A DNA stretch of 5,243 bases from an uncultured Clostridia bacterium (GCA_900313465.1 OMRU01000064.1:1-5243), one strand, 5' to 3'; shown: positions 1 to 5,243, counted from the stretch's first letter. Made by a program: numbers and translations. Notes: a model not told the origin generated them from the sequence alone.

Positions 1-2
1 AA

Positions 3-236
3 ATAAAAGTAGATAAAAATATCATAGACATGTATCCACTTGCTATGGTGTATATTTACGATCCTGCATATTCAATGAGTGAATACATAAAGACATCTCT
101 AGCTGAATATATGGAACATGACATGTATAGGTTTGAAATAGGATATACGTATGAAACTAATCAGCGGTCTGTATCGATACAATGGATTCCAGCTACGACA
201 ATACAGGAGACGTACAGTTTTGTTGTCGAAAATTAA
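3..236 (+). CDS. 3' end of an unrecognised protein (partial, runs off left edge)
   Basis: The reading frame is open from the left edge of the window to a TAA stop, giving about 77 C-terminal residues. The first in-frame ATG is at base 30, but the codons before it are open and I see no convincing ribosome binding site there, so this is more likely the tail of a longer gene than a short complete one. The peptide is rich in Tyr, Ile and Val and has alternating polar/hydrophobic stretches near its end (for example SVSIQWIP), which suggests beta structure. It has no membrane segment, anchor motif or cysteine pattern. I do not recognise the family. A hairpin terminator begins 25 bases after the stop, which supports this being the true end of a plus-strand transcription unit. 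Confidence 0.55.
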   Translation: MKVDKNIIDMYPLAMVYIYDPAYSMSEYIKTSLAEYMEHDMYRFEIGYTYETNQRSVSIQWIPATTIQETYSFVVEN

Positions 237-261
237 AGTGATTCATGAATAAAAATAATAT

Positions 262-291
262 AGAGACAGCCCGGAAGAGCTGTCTCTTTTT
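262..291. terminator. Probable bidirectional intrinsic terminator
   Basis: A perfect 9-bp stem pairs AGAGACAGC (262-270) with GCTGTCTCT (279-287) around an 8-base loop. On the plus strand it runs into TTTTT (287-291), suited to ending the partial gene that stops at 236. Read on the minus strand the same hairpin is followed by an AT-rich run containing TTTTT (complement of 250-255), so it could also stop the convergent flavoprotein operon that ends at 349. I see no other gene between 237 and 348. Confidence 0.8.
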
Positions 292-348
292 ATGTCTGCG
301 TTCCGGCTGGTCTTACGCCGTTTTCGCTTCACACCTTCAGACCTTAAA

Positions 349-1581
349 TCACTTCTTGATATCCTCTCTCCTTAGTCTTACGGATTCCATTTCGGATGGT
401 GCGACTCTCAGTTTTGGTAAAGATTTGATCAGGTTACCATCACCATAGACATCGATTTTACTAGCACCAGCAGGGGTTCTGACGCGGAAGAAGAGATCAA
501 CATTTGGATCTTCAGCATCAACTCGGATTTTCTGTGGGCAGAGATATCCAAGTCCTTGACCTGGGTTAGCAGGGATGACTTCGGATTGATTTTCGCCCTT
601 AGCGATATATAAAGCAGCATTCTTACCTGCTTTTTCCCCTTCAGCAGAAACATTATCCACAAGGTCATGCACCTGAAGAACATTGCCACAGGCAAAGATA
701 CCTTCAATAGAAGTTTCTAAGTTATCCTTGACGATGGCACCCTTGGTTCGAGAGTCAAGCTGAATACCAGCTTTGGTAGAAAGTTCATTTTCTGGAATCA
801 AGCCGACTGATAAAAGAAGGGTATCACAATCAAAGGAGATTTCACTGCCCGGAATCGGATTTCTCTTCTCATCGACTTTGGAGATAACAACCTTCTTGAC
901 TCTCTTATGTTCTTCATCAGCAACAATATCGGTCACGGTATAAGAAAGATAAAGTGGGATATCAAAGTCATTTAAGCACTGCTGAATATTTCTGGCTAAG
1001 CCGTTAGAATAAGGACAAAGTTCCACATCGGCTAGAACTTTTGCACCTTCTAGAGTCATACGTCTAGCCATAATTAAACCGATATCACCAGACCCGAGAA
1101 TGACGATTCTCTTACCGACAAGATAGCCGTCGATATTGCAATATTTCTGAGCAGCACCAGCCGTATAGACACCGGCGACTCTATCACCTGGAGTAGAGAT
1201 AGCACCTCTGCTTCTTTCTCTACAACCCATGGCTAAGATGATGGCTTTGGCTTCAATCTTGATGATGCCATCATCCTTATTCATGACGGTCGCAACTTTA
1301 TTGCTGCTTAAGTCGATAACCATGCTATCCGACATGATTTTCACGGAAGTATCCTTGACCATATCGATATATCTGGTGGCATATTCAGGACCAGATAATT
1401 CTTCTTTGAAACGATGGAGACCAAAACCATTATGGATGCACTGATTCAAGATGCCACCAAGATGGTTATCTCTTTCGACGACTAAAATATCTTTTTCACC
1501 AGCCTGATAAGCGCCATAGGCAGCCGCAAGACCAGCAGGACCACCACCGATGATTAAAAGATTTACTTGGATGGTTTTCAT
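349..1581 (-). CDS. FAD/NAD(P)-binding oxidoreductase, partner of a GlpA-like dehydrogenase
   Basis: This 410-residue flavoprotein belongs to the pyridine-nucleotide-disulfide oxidoreductase superfamily. It has an N-terminal FAD Rossmann motif GGGPAG (12-17) with acidic E36 ending the second strand. The family stretch LGGILNQCIHNGFG (41-54) follows, then TPGDR (130-134), a second dinucleotide motif GSGDIG (163-168) for NAD(P)H, and a C-terminal FAD-contact motif GIFACGN (294-300). There is no TrxR-type CxxC redox pair. The C-terminal tail (about 340-410) resembles the small beta extension common in this group. In Bacillota this protein is typically encoded beside a GlpA-like enzyme and is thought to pass electrons between it and a pyridine nucleotide. 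That role is family inference and has not been shown for this protein. Its ATG lies directly after the upstream stop codon with AAGGAGG eight bases before it, so translation is probably coupled. The usual downstream small DUF1667 gene is absent. Confidence 0.88.
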   Translation of the reverse strand: MKTIQVNLLIIGGGPAGLAAAYGAYQAGEKDILVVERDNHLGGILNQCIHNGFGLHRFKEELSGPEYATRYIDMVKDTSVKIMSDSMVIDLSSNKVATVMNKDDGIIKIEAKAIILAMGCRERSRGAISTPGDRVAGVYTAGAAQKYCNIDGYLVGKRIVILGSGDIGLIMARRMTLEGAKVLADVELCPYSNGLARNIQQCLNDFDIPLYLSYTVTDIVADEEHKRVKKVVISKVDEKRNPIPGSEISFDCDTLLLSVGLIPENELSTKAGIQLDSRTKGAIVKDNLETSIEGIFACGNVLQVHDLVDNVSAEGEKAGKNAALYIAKGENQSEVIPANPGQGLGYLCPQKIRVDAEDPNVDLFFRVRTPAGASKIDVYGDGNLIKSLPKLRVAPSEMESVRLRREDIKK

Positions 1582-3033
1582 TTATTTGGCCTCCTTGGTT
1601 TGGGAAACGACAACTTGTGATCCTGTTCTATCCTGGTAGACTTCATCGTACCTGAGATGAAGTTCTCTTCTTAAGATATCGAAGACCTTTGGTCCACAAA
1701 AGCCACCCTGGCATCTGCCCATACCGGCATTGCAACGGCGCTTGACACCATCGATGGTGGTGGCCCCCACTTTCATGTGGATGGCAGAGACAATTTCTCC
1801 TTCTGTGATGGTTTCACATCGACAGATGACTCTTCCATAAAGAGGATTCTCTTTAATGATTCTTTCTTTTTCTTCTAACGATAATTCCTTGAAATAGGTC
1901 GGTAAAGGACAATAATGGAAGTCTTTCTTTTCGATAAACTTCAAGCCATCTTTCTCAAGCATTTCCTTAGCCTCTAAGCCAAAGGCAGCTGCGGAAGATA
2001 AGCCAGGAGATTTGATACCGGCAAAATTGATGAAGTGAGGTAGTTGTTTACTCTCCTCAATCAAGAAATCATCAATCCCTGGAATCGTGGCTCGATTGCC
2101 AGCAAAGTTACGGATATTATCAAAGATATTGACCTTAGAAGAGGAGAGTTTGGATTTTTCTCTGACGGTAAGCAAACCTTCTGGCGTATTATTGGTTCTC
2201 TCTTTTTCCTCATTATCCTGAGCATTAGGACCGACAATCAGATTGCCGTGCACCGTTGGGGAAATCAAGACACCTTTACCTAGTTTGCTTGGAGTCTGGA
2301 AAATGACATGCTTGACCATACTTCCCTGGTCTTTATCTAAAAGGTAATATTCACCCTTGATAGCTTTGATTTCAAAATCCTTGTGTCCTAAAGCATCAGC
2401 GTAGACATCATCCGCATTTACACCGGCACAGTTGATGACATAATCCGCTTCATAAACACCGCTTGCAGTATCAAGAATATAAGAATCAGATGTACGGCGA
2501 ATATGATTAACCTTGGAATTGACTTTCAACTCAACTCCATTGCTAACCGCCGTTTCCATAAAAGCAAGACACATTTCCCAAGGAGAGCAGATGGCTGCAC
2601 TTGGCGCATAAAGAGCATAATCGATATCTTCTTCCAGATTCCCTTCGCCAAGAGCAAGAATCTCTTCTCTAGAGGAGAGAACTTTCATATCCGTCAATCC
2701 GTTTTCCACACCTCTCTGATAAAGGGTATCGATCAATTCCTTGTCCTGATTCTTTCTACCGATGACAAGCGAACCAATCTGTTGGTAATGGAAATTGAGT
2801 TTACTAGCTAATTCCTTTGTCATTCGTGAACCTAAAATATTCAGCCTGGCCATCTTGGTGCCCGGCTTTGGATCATAACCGGCATGGATAATGGCGGAAT
2901 TGGCTTTGGTGGTACCCATAGAAATATCGTTTTCCTTTTCCAGGACGATGACTTTCAAGTCATATTTGGATAATTCTAAAGCAATACCAGCACCCGTGAT
3001 TCCGCAACCGACAATAGCGATATCATATTTCAT
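1582..3033 (-). CDS. glpA: GlpA-like FAD-dependent glycerol-3-phosphate/2-hydroxyacid dehydrogenase with [2Fe-2S] domain
   Basis: This 483-residue protein has a DAO-type FAD fold at the N-terminus: GCGITG (9-14), E32 for the FAD ribose, and TTKANSAIIHAGYD (41-54) with H50, a stretch typical of GlpA/LhgO-like oxidases. The C-terminus carries a BFD-like iron-sulfur domain with CRC (404-406) and GRCQGGFC (439-446), so C404, C406, C441 and C446 are the likely [2Fe-2S] ligands. Known relatives include the anaerobic glycerol-3-phosphate dehydrogenase A subunit, L-2-hydroxyglutarate oxidase and two-subunit amino-acid dehydrogenases. The substrate here is therefore inferred, with glycerol-3-phosphate to dihydroxyacetone phosphate the most likely reaction. 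It is probably cytosolic or peripheral at the membrane, since no membrane helix is visible. It is the first gene of a two-gene operon, with the partner flavoprotein starting on the next base. The start is supported by GAGGT nine bases upstream. A cre-like site over the promoter suggests repression by glucose. Confidence 0.82.
   Translation of the reverse strand: MKYDIAIVGCGITGAGIALELSKYDLKVIVLEKENDISMGTTKANSAIIHAGYDPKPGTKMARLNILGSRMTKELASKLNFHYQQIGSLVIGRKNQDKELIDTLYQRGVENGLTDMKVLSSREEILALGEGNLEEDIDYALYAPSAAICSPWEMCLAFMETAVSNGVELKVNSKVNHIRRTSDSYILDTASGVYEADYVINCAGVNADDVYADALGHKDFEIKAIKGEYYLLDKDQGSMVKHVIFQTPSKLGKGVLISPTVHGNLIVGPNAQDNEEKERTNNTPEGLLTVREKSKLSSSKVNIFDNIRNFAGNRATIPGIDDFLIEESKQLPHFINFAGIKSPGLSSAAAFGLEAKEMLEKDGLKFIEKKDFHYCPLPTYFKELSLEEKERIIKENPLYGRVICRCETITEGEIVSAIHMKVGATTIDGVKRRCNAGMGRCQGGFCGPKVFDILRRELHLRYDEVYQDRTGSQVVVSQTKEAK
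1590..1596 (-). promoter_or_regulatory. Ribosome binding site of the partner flavoprotein, inside the glpA-like gene
   Basis: AAGGAGG lies eight bases upstream of the ATG at 1581 and within the last codons of the preceding gene. It is a full Shine-Dalgarno match. It fixes the downstream start and indicates translational coupling of the two flavoproteins. Confidence 0.8.
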
Positions 3034-3042
3034 CCTTTTAGA

Positions 3043-3047
3043 ACCTC
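3043..3047 (-). promoter_or_regulatory. Ribosome binding site of the glpA-like gene
   Basis: GAGGT sits nine bases before the ATG at 3033. It would lie only a few bases from the predicted transcript 5' end (about 3050), so the leader appears to be very short, about 17 bases. Confidence 0.55.
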
Positions 3048-3056
3048 ACTGATTTT

Positions 3057-3062
3057 ATTATA
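3057..3062 (-). promoter_or_regulatory. -10 box of the flavoprotein operon promoter
   Basis: A perfect TATAAT on the minus strand lies 23 bases upstream of the glpA-like ATG. The -35 region is weak: CTTAAT at 17-base spacing (3080-3085), or TTGCTT at an over-long 20 bases (3083-3088). A poor -35 would fit a promoter needing help from, or controlled by, a regulator. The start of transcription would be near 3050. Confidence 0.6.
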
Positions 3063-3072
3063 GCGCTTTCAT
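3058..3072 (-). promoter_or_regulatory. Candidate cre (CcpA) operator over the -10 box
   Basis: On the minus strand the 15-mer ATGAAAGCGCTATAA matches the published cre consensus WTGNAANCGNWNNCW at every fixed position except one: A in place of the C second from the end. Its core TGAAAGCGCT is that of typical Gram-positive cre sites. It overlaps all but one base of the -10 box, so binding by CcpA with phosphorylated HPr would block RNA polymerase. Control of glycerol catabolism genes by CcpA is well established in Bacillota, which supports the call. Confidence 0.65.
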
Positions 3073-3155
3073 GATAAATATTAAGCAATTTTTCCTATTT
3101 TTGGAACTGAATTTGTACAATCGGTTTCCTTTTGCTAAAAGAGGAATTTTTGCTT

Positions 3156-3184
3156 AAAAAAAGCCAACAGCGAATGTTGGCTTT
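3156..3184 (-). terminator. Intrinsic terminator of the cytidylate-kinase-like gene
   Basis: A 10-bp stem (3160-3169 with 3175-3184, GC-rich part GCCAACA/TGTTGGC) encloses the loop gcgaa. On the minus strand it is followed by a run of seven T (complement of 3156-3162). It begins five bases after the kinase stop codon and separates that gene from the flavoprotein operon promoter. Confidence 0.9.
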
Positions 3185-3189
3185 CCATC

Positions 3190-3810
3190 TTAGTTTTCTT
3201 TGGTGGCGTCCTTGATAAACAGGGCAAGATTATGAGCTAGTTTCTTGATATCACAATTTGAGGTGTTGATCATAACATCATAGTTATCTTTCTCACCCCA
3301 TTTCAATCCGGTGTAGTATTCATAATAATCGCGTCTTTTCTTATCGATAGCGCGAATGCGCTTGGCTAACTGCTTATCGTTATATTTGTGATGATCTTCT
3401 TCTCTTTCACGACAGCGCTTAATTCTACTTTCCATATCAGCGTAGACAAAGATTCTGAATGGCTTTTTATCTCTGAGAGTATAATCTGCACCTCTACCGA
3501 TGATGACACAGTTTGATTTTTCGACGTATTCGCGGATGATATTGTTTTGAGCTGTGTGAACATCGATGTTCTGCTGAAGTGAGACATCGGTATACAAAGC
3601 AAAGGAATTACCATAATTGATCGGTGGCAAGAGAATCGGACGATTCTCGGATACTTCTTCAATATAGGAAAGGGAATATGGTGTCTTTTTCTGAATGTCA
3701 GCTAAAATCTCTTTGTCATAGTAGGCAATACCTAGTTCATCGGCAAGTCTACGACCTAGTTCACGTCCACCGCTAGAGAACTGACGAGCGATTGTAATAA
3801 TGTATCCCAT
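3190..3810 (-). CDS. Cytidylate kinase-like family protein
   Basis: This 206-residue protein matches the cytidylate-kinase-like P-loop family (the group of Pfam Cytidylate_kin2). Visible features are ITIARQFSSGGRELGRRLA (5-23), the family's modified phosphate-binding loop. YYDKEIL (30-36), with D32, lies where the nucleotide-binding acidic residue is expected. CVIIGRGADYTL (101-112) comes next, then an Arg-rich lid region (129-136), and the C-terminal signature IDKKRRDYYEYYTGLKWG (155-172). The canonical GxxxxGK[ST] Walker A lysine is missing, as is usual in this family. Cellular substrates of these proteins are poorly defined, and it should not be assumed to replace the main Cmk. It is a single-gene unit with its own promoter candidate and terminator. 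The start is fixed by a perfect AAGGAGGT five bases upstream. Confidence 0.85.
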   Translation of the reverse strand: MGYIITIARQFSSGGRELGRRLADELGIAYYDKEILADIQKKTPYSLSYIEEVSENRPILLPPINYGNSFALYTDVSLQQNIDVHTAQNNIIREYVEKSNCVIIGRGADYTLRDKKPFRIFVYADMESRIKRCREREEDHHKYNDKQLAKRIRAIDKKRRDYYEYYTGLKWGEKDNYDVMINTSNCDIKKLAHNLALFIKDATKEN

Positions 3811-3815
3811 AAATG

Positions 3816-3823
3816 ACCTCCTT
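3816..3823 (-). promoter_or_regulatory. Ribosome binding site of the cytidylate-kinase-like gene
   Basis: AAGGAGGT is a perfect Shine-Dalgarno match five bases before the ATG at 3810. It decides the start, which also places the family motif ITIARQF directly at the N-terminus as expected. Confidence 0.85.
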
Positions 3824-3853
3824 GCTTCCTTGTTAATATTCTACAACAATTCT

Positions 3854-3882
3854 TTTCTATCCGCTTATATTAATTAATTCAA
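3854..3882 (-). promoter_or_regulatory. Probable sigma-A promoter of the cytidylate-kinase-like gene
   Basis: On the minus strand TTGAAT (3877-3882) and TAGAAA (3854-3859) are separated by exactly 17 bases. Each is a partial match to consensus. The leader to the ATG would be about 36 bases and contains the strong ribosome binding site. Confidence 0.5.
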
Positions 3883-3897
3883 TAATCATTACTGGAG

Positions 3898-3903
3898 TAT
3901 AAT
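3898..3903 (+). promoter_or_regulatory. -10 box upstream of the surface-protein-like frame
   Basis: A perfect TATAAT overlaps the first in-frame ATG (3902), so transcripts would begin near 3910, downstream of that codon. The -35 is weak (TAATTC at 17-base spacing, 3875-3880) and would overlap the -35 of the divergent kinase promoter. The next ATG, at 3926, is therefore the likelier start. Confidence 0.5.
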
Positions 3904-3912
3904 GGAAAAGAA

Positions 3913-3919
3913 AGAAGGT
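3913..3919 (+). promoter_or_regulatory. Ribosome binding site that decides the 3926 start
   Basis: AGAAGGT lies six bases before the ATG at 3926. The longer frame starting at 3902 has no comparable site, and its ATG lies inside the -10 box. Confidence 0.6.
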
Positions 3920-3925
3920 AAAACC

Positions 3926-5086
3926 ATGTACACTACTGCAGATCAGCTTCGTTTTGATGTTTTAACCAAATTAGATGAAGCCAAAAAAGAAAACAAAGAA
4001 CTTGTCATGTCTATCCGTTATGCGGATAAGAACATGTTCCAGTGCAGCGTAAGTCGCCTTGATGAAGAAGGGAATATCATAGATACCGTTAAGGAGCCAA
4101 TGAAATGGGGCGTTGGTAGAAAGACAGCCGGAAAAGTAGGGGAAAACATAACCTTTACTACTAATGCTGATGGTGTAGTCACAATAGCGCTTAACCAGAC
4201 CGATGATGGCAATGAACTTGAGGAAGGTGTTCACTATTATCTTAAGGAAATAGATTCACCTCCGGGATATCAGATAGATAGCTCAGTTGAGTACTGGGAG
4301 TTCACTCTCACTAAGGATCCTGACGAAGTAAGCTACGGAACAGAAAGAGATCCTGAAACTGGTTGGAGACAGTGGATATATTTCTATTATGATGACATTC
4401 TGAAAATGTCGAATACTCCGGCAAAAGAACCATTGACTGTAAACGTCAATAAGAGTTGGTTTAATGCAAACGGCGAACCAATCAGTGAGGAAGATGCCAT
4501 TGATTTGACCGCAAAAGTTCAGTTGCTGCGTAAAACGAATAATGGTGAATATGTCAAGGTTAAGGCAGATCTTGATAATAGTGGTAAAGTCATATCTGTA
4601 ACTGAATTGGCGGATGACGACACTAGCGGACAAGTTACACTTAATAAGGCGAATAATTGGGAATACTCATGGGGTGAACTCCCTCGTGTTCTCGAGAATG
4701 GAACCAAATATGCATATAAAATAGAGGAGGTGGAGCTTCCTGGTTATATCTGCGCTGTGGATGAGTCAGAAAATGAAACAACTAAGACTTACTCACTGAA
4801 AAACTATGAAATTCCGGAAGATCGGGACACATCTCTTGAAGTTAAAAAACAATGGATGGATGCTGAAGGAAATGAGATAACGAGTGGCAATGAGCCATTT
4901 GAATCTATCCACTTCTATATTTATCAGGTAGCTAGTACAACACCATTTGAGACAATCCCTAAATCAGGCGGCAATAAGTATGTAATACCTCAGGATTCTA
5001 GATTAGTTAATCCTATATATGATTATATAAATCATACATTTCATAAAAATCTTGCCAAGATTTACTACCATTTTTTACATATTTAA
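3926..5086 (+). pseudogene. Truncated SpaA/Cna_B-domain surface-protein fragment with a foreign N-terminus
   Basis: This open frame of 386 codons reads as part of an adhesin or pilin-like cell-wall protein but lacks both ends. Residues 1-58 are charged, contain no signal peptide, and are unlike what follows. Residues about 72-129 resemble a SpaA prealbumin-like domain, with TTNADG (78-83) and YYLKEIDSPPGY (104-115). Residues about 171-294 look like a complete Cna_B domain. By analogy its isopeptide residues would be K176 in VNKSW, E268 in YKIEEVELPGY and N293 near the end. A third Cna_B domain opens at 302 with VKKQWMDAEGN (306-316) but stops after about 60 residues. There is no LPXTG motif or membrane anchor. 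From residue 364 on, the frame is the antisense of a minus-strand ylbD-like gene, so the last 23 residues are not native. Whether it is expressed is unclear: it has a promoter-like -10 and a ribosome binding site, but the product could not be exported by the Sec route. An assembly chimera is an alternative. Confidence 0.65.
5001..5036. repeat. Two short inverted repeats at the surface-protein/ylbD junction
   Basis: GATTA-gt-TAATC occupies 5001-5012, and TATGATT-atata-AATCATA, with perfect 7-bp arms, occupies 5018-5036. They sit where the Cna_B-like sequence gives way to the ylbD-like gene. In AT-rich DNA such arms can arise by chance, so their link to the rearrangement is an inference. Confidence 0.4.
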
Positions 5087-5138
5087 TAAGATTAGGATTA
5101 TTTCTTACAAAATCTTTAAACTCCTCTATTTTCGCCAT
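5013..5138 (-). pseudogene. ylbD: Truncated YlbD-like gene (N-terminal 41 codons)
   Basis: The minus strand encodes 41 residues from an ATG at 5138 to a TAG. The protein begins MAKIEEFKDFVRNNPNLIKY and continues with a WQDFYEMYDLY stretch (28-38). The pattern of FKxFV, then NPxLI, then a lysine/glycine turn, then WQxxYExY is that of the N-terminus of the YlbD family (putative coat-protein family in Bacillus, also found in non-sporulating relatives), where the protein is usually well over 100 residues. Here it ends three residues after the conserved region (NHI, then stop). A consensus promoter and AGGTGA five bases before the ATG show that the 5' end is intact. It overlaps the plus-strand surface-protein frame by 74 bases. 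The role of YlbD is not firmly known and I assign none. A genuine short gene is possible but less likely than truncation. Confidence 0.68.
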
Positions 5139-5143
5139 TATAA

Positions 5144-5149
5144 TCACCT
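5144..5149 (-). promoter_or_regulatory. Ribosome binding site of the ylbD-like gene
   Basis: AGGTGA (within TAGGTGATTA), five bases upstream of the ATG at 5138, is complementary to the 16S rRNA 3' end. It supports this small minus-strand frame as a real gene start. Confidence 0.65.
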
Positions 5150-5197
5150 ACTTAATTATATGCAAGAAGATAAATAAATGATATTATTTTGTCGAAA

Positions 5198-5225
5198 ATT
5201 ATACATTTGTATGTATTTTTGTCAA
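5198..5225 (-). promoter_or_regulatory. Consensus sigma-A promoter of the ylbD-like gene
   Basis: On the minus strand a perfect TTGACA (5220-5225) and a perfect TATAAT (5198-5203) are separated by 16 bases. The predicted start is near 5191, giving a leader of about 53 bases before the ATG. A second TATAAT occurs at 5155-5160 but has no good -35. Confidence 0.8.
5201..5216. promoter_or_regulatory. Palindrome in the promoter spacer, candidate operator
   Basis: ATACAT-TTGT-ATGTAT is a perfect 6-bp inverted repeat filling most of the space between -35 and -10 and touching the -10 box. The position suits a repressor site, but no regulator can be named from the sequence. Confidence 0.35.
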
Positions 5226-5243
5226 AATACTTGCATTTTATAT

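Noticed and set aside
223..235. 13-base identity with 5189-5201 (TTGTCGAAAATTA), possible att or duplication boundary
   Set aside because: One exact 13-mer pair in about 5 kb of AT-rich DNA is plausible by chance. One copy is the coding end of a gene and no integrase is present.
292..348. Remnant of a DUF1667 gene after the flavoprotein
   Set aside because: The minus-strand bases give only a short Lys/Arg-rich reading with none of the cysteine motifs of DUF1667, and they run into a terminator.
245..448. Plus-strand open frame of 67 codons
   Set aside because: It starts before the terminator hairpin, runs through it, and is antisense to the 3' end of the flavoprotein gene. It has no ribosome binding site and no recognisable protein.
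3113..3120. TTGTACAA palindrome as an operator or promoter element
   Set aside because: Eight bases only, and the TTGTAC -35 it offers has no fitting -10 at 16-18 bases (TAGGAA only).
3902..3925. ATG at 3902 as the start of the surface-protein-like frame
   Set aside because: It lies inside a perfect TATAAT and lacks a ribosome binding site. The ATG at 3926 has AGAAGGT at the right distance.
3971..4707. Several minus-strand open frames under the surface-protein fragment
   Set aside because: They are antisense to clear Cna_B/SpaA coding sequence, overlap each other, and have low-complexity products without family motifs.
5001..5036. attC-like or transposon end at the junction
   Set aside because: The repeats are too short and lack the conserved core sites. 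No integrase, transposase or target-site duplication is visible.

Overview
The window is AT-rich and uses strong AAGGAGG-type ribosome binding sites, sigma-A-like promoters and hairpin-plus-T-run terminators. Together with a GlpA-type flavoprotein pair, a cytidylate-kinase-like protein, a YlbD-like N-terminus and Cna_B/SpaA surface-protein domains, this suggests a low-GC Gram-positive bacterium (Bacillota). A host-associated member of the Erysipelotrichia is my best guess, by inference only.

Layout. (1) Bases 3-236 (+) are the 3' end of an unrecognised gene that runs off the left edge, followed by a terminator that looks usable from both sides. (2) Bases 349-3033 (-) are a two-gene operon of FAD enzymes: a GlpA-like dehydrogenase with a C-terminal [2Fe-2S] domain, then a pyridine-nucleotide-disulfide-type oxidoreductase that starts on the very next base. 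Its promoter has a perfect TATAAT overlapped by a near-consensus cre (CcpA) site, so the operon is probably catabolite-repressed. (3) Bases 3190-3810 (-) are a cytidylate-kinase-like P-loop protein with its own terminator. (4) Bases 3926-5086 (+) are a broken SpaA/Cna_B surface-protein fragment. It has no signal peptide, anchor or complete third domain, and it is preceded by about 58 unrecognised residues. (5) Bases 5013-5138 (-) are a 41-codon gene whose protein resembles the N-terminus of the YlbD family. It has a consensus promoter and ribosome binding site but is cut short where it meets the surface-protein fragment.

The left two thirds is ordinary metabolism: glycerol-3-phosphate or related 2-hydroxyacid oxidation under carbon-catabolite control, beside a nucleotide-kinase-like housekeeping gene. 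The right third looks like a rearrangement scar. The last 23 or so residues of the plus-strand surface-protein frame are only the antisense reading of the ylbD-like gene, and two short inverted repeats sit at the join. I see no complete new system. The catabolite-control site and the rearranged ylbD/SpaA junction are the points most worth a second look.
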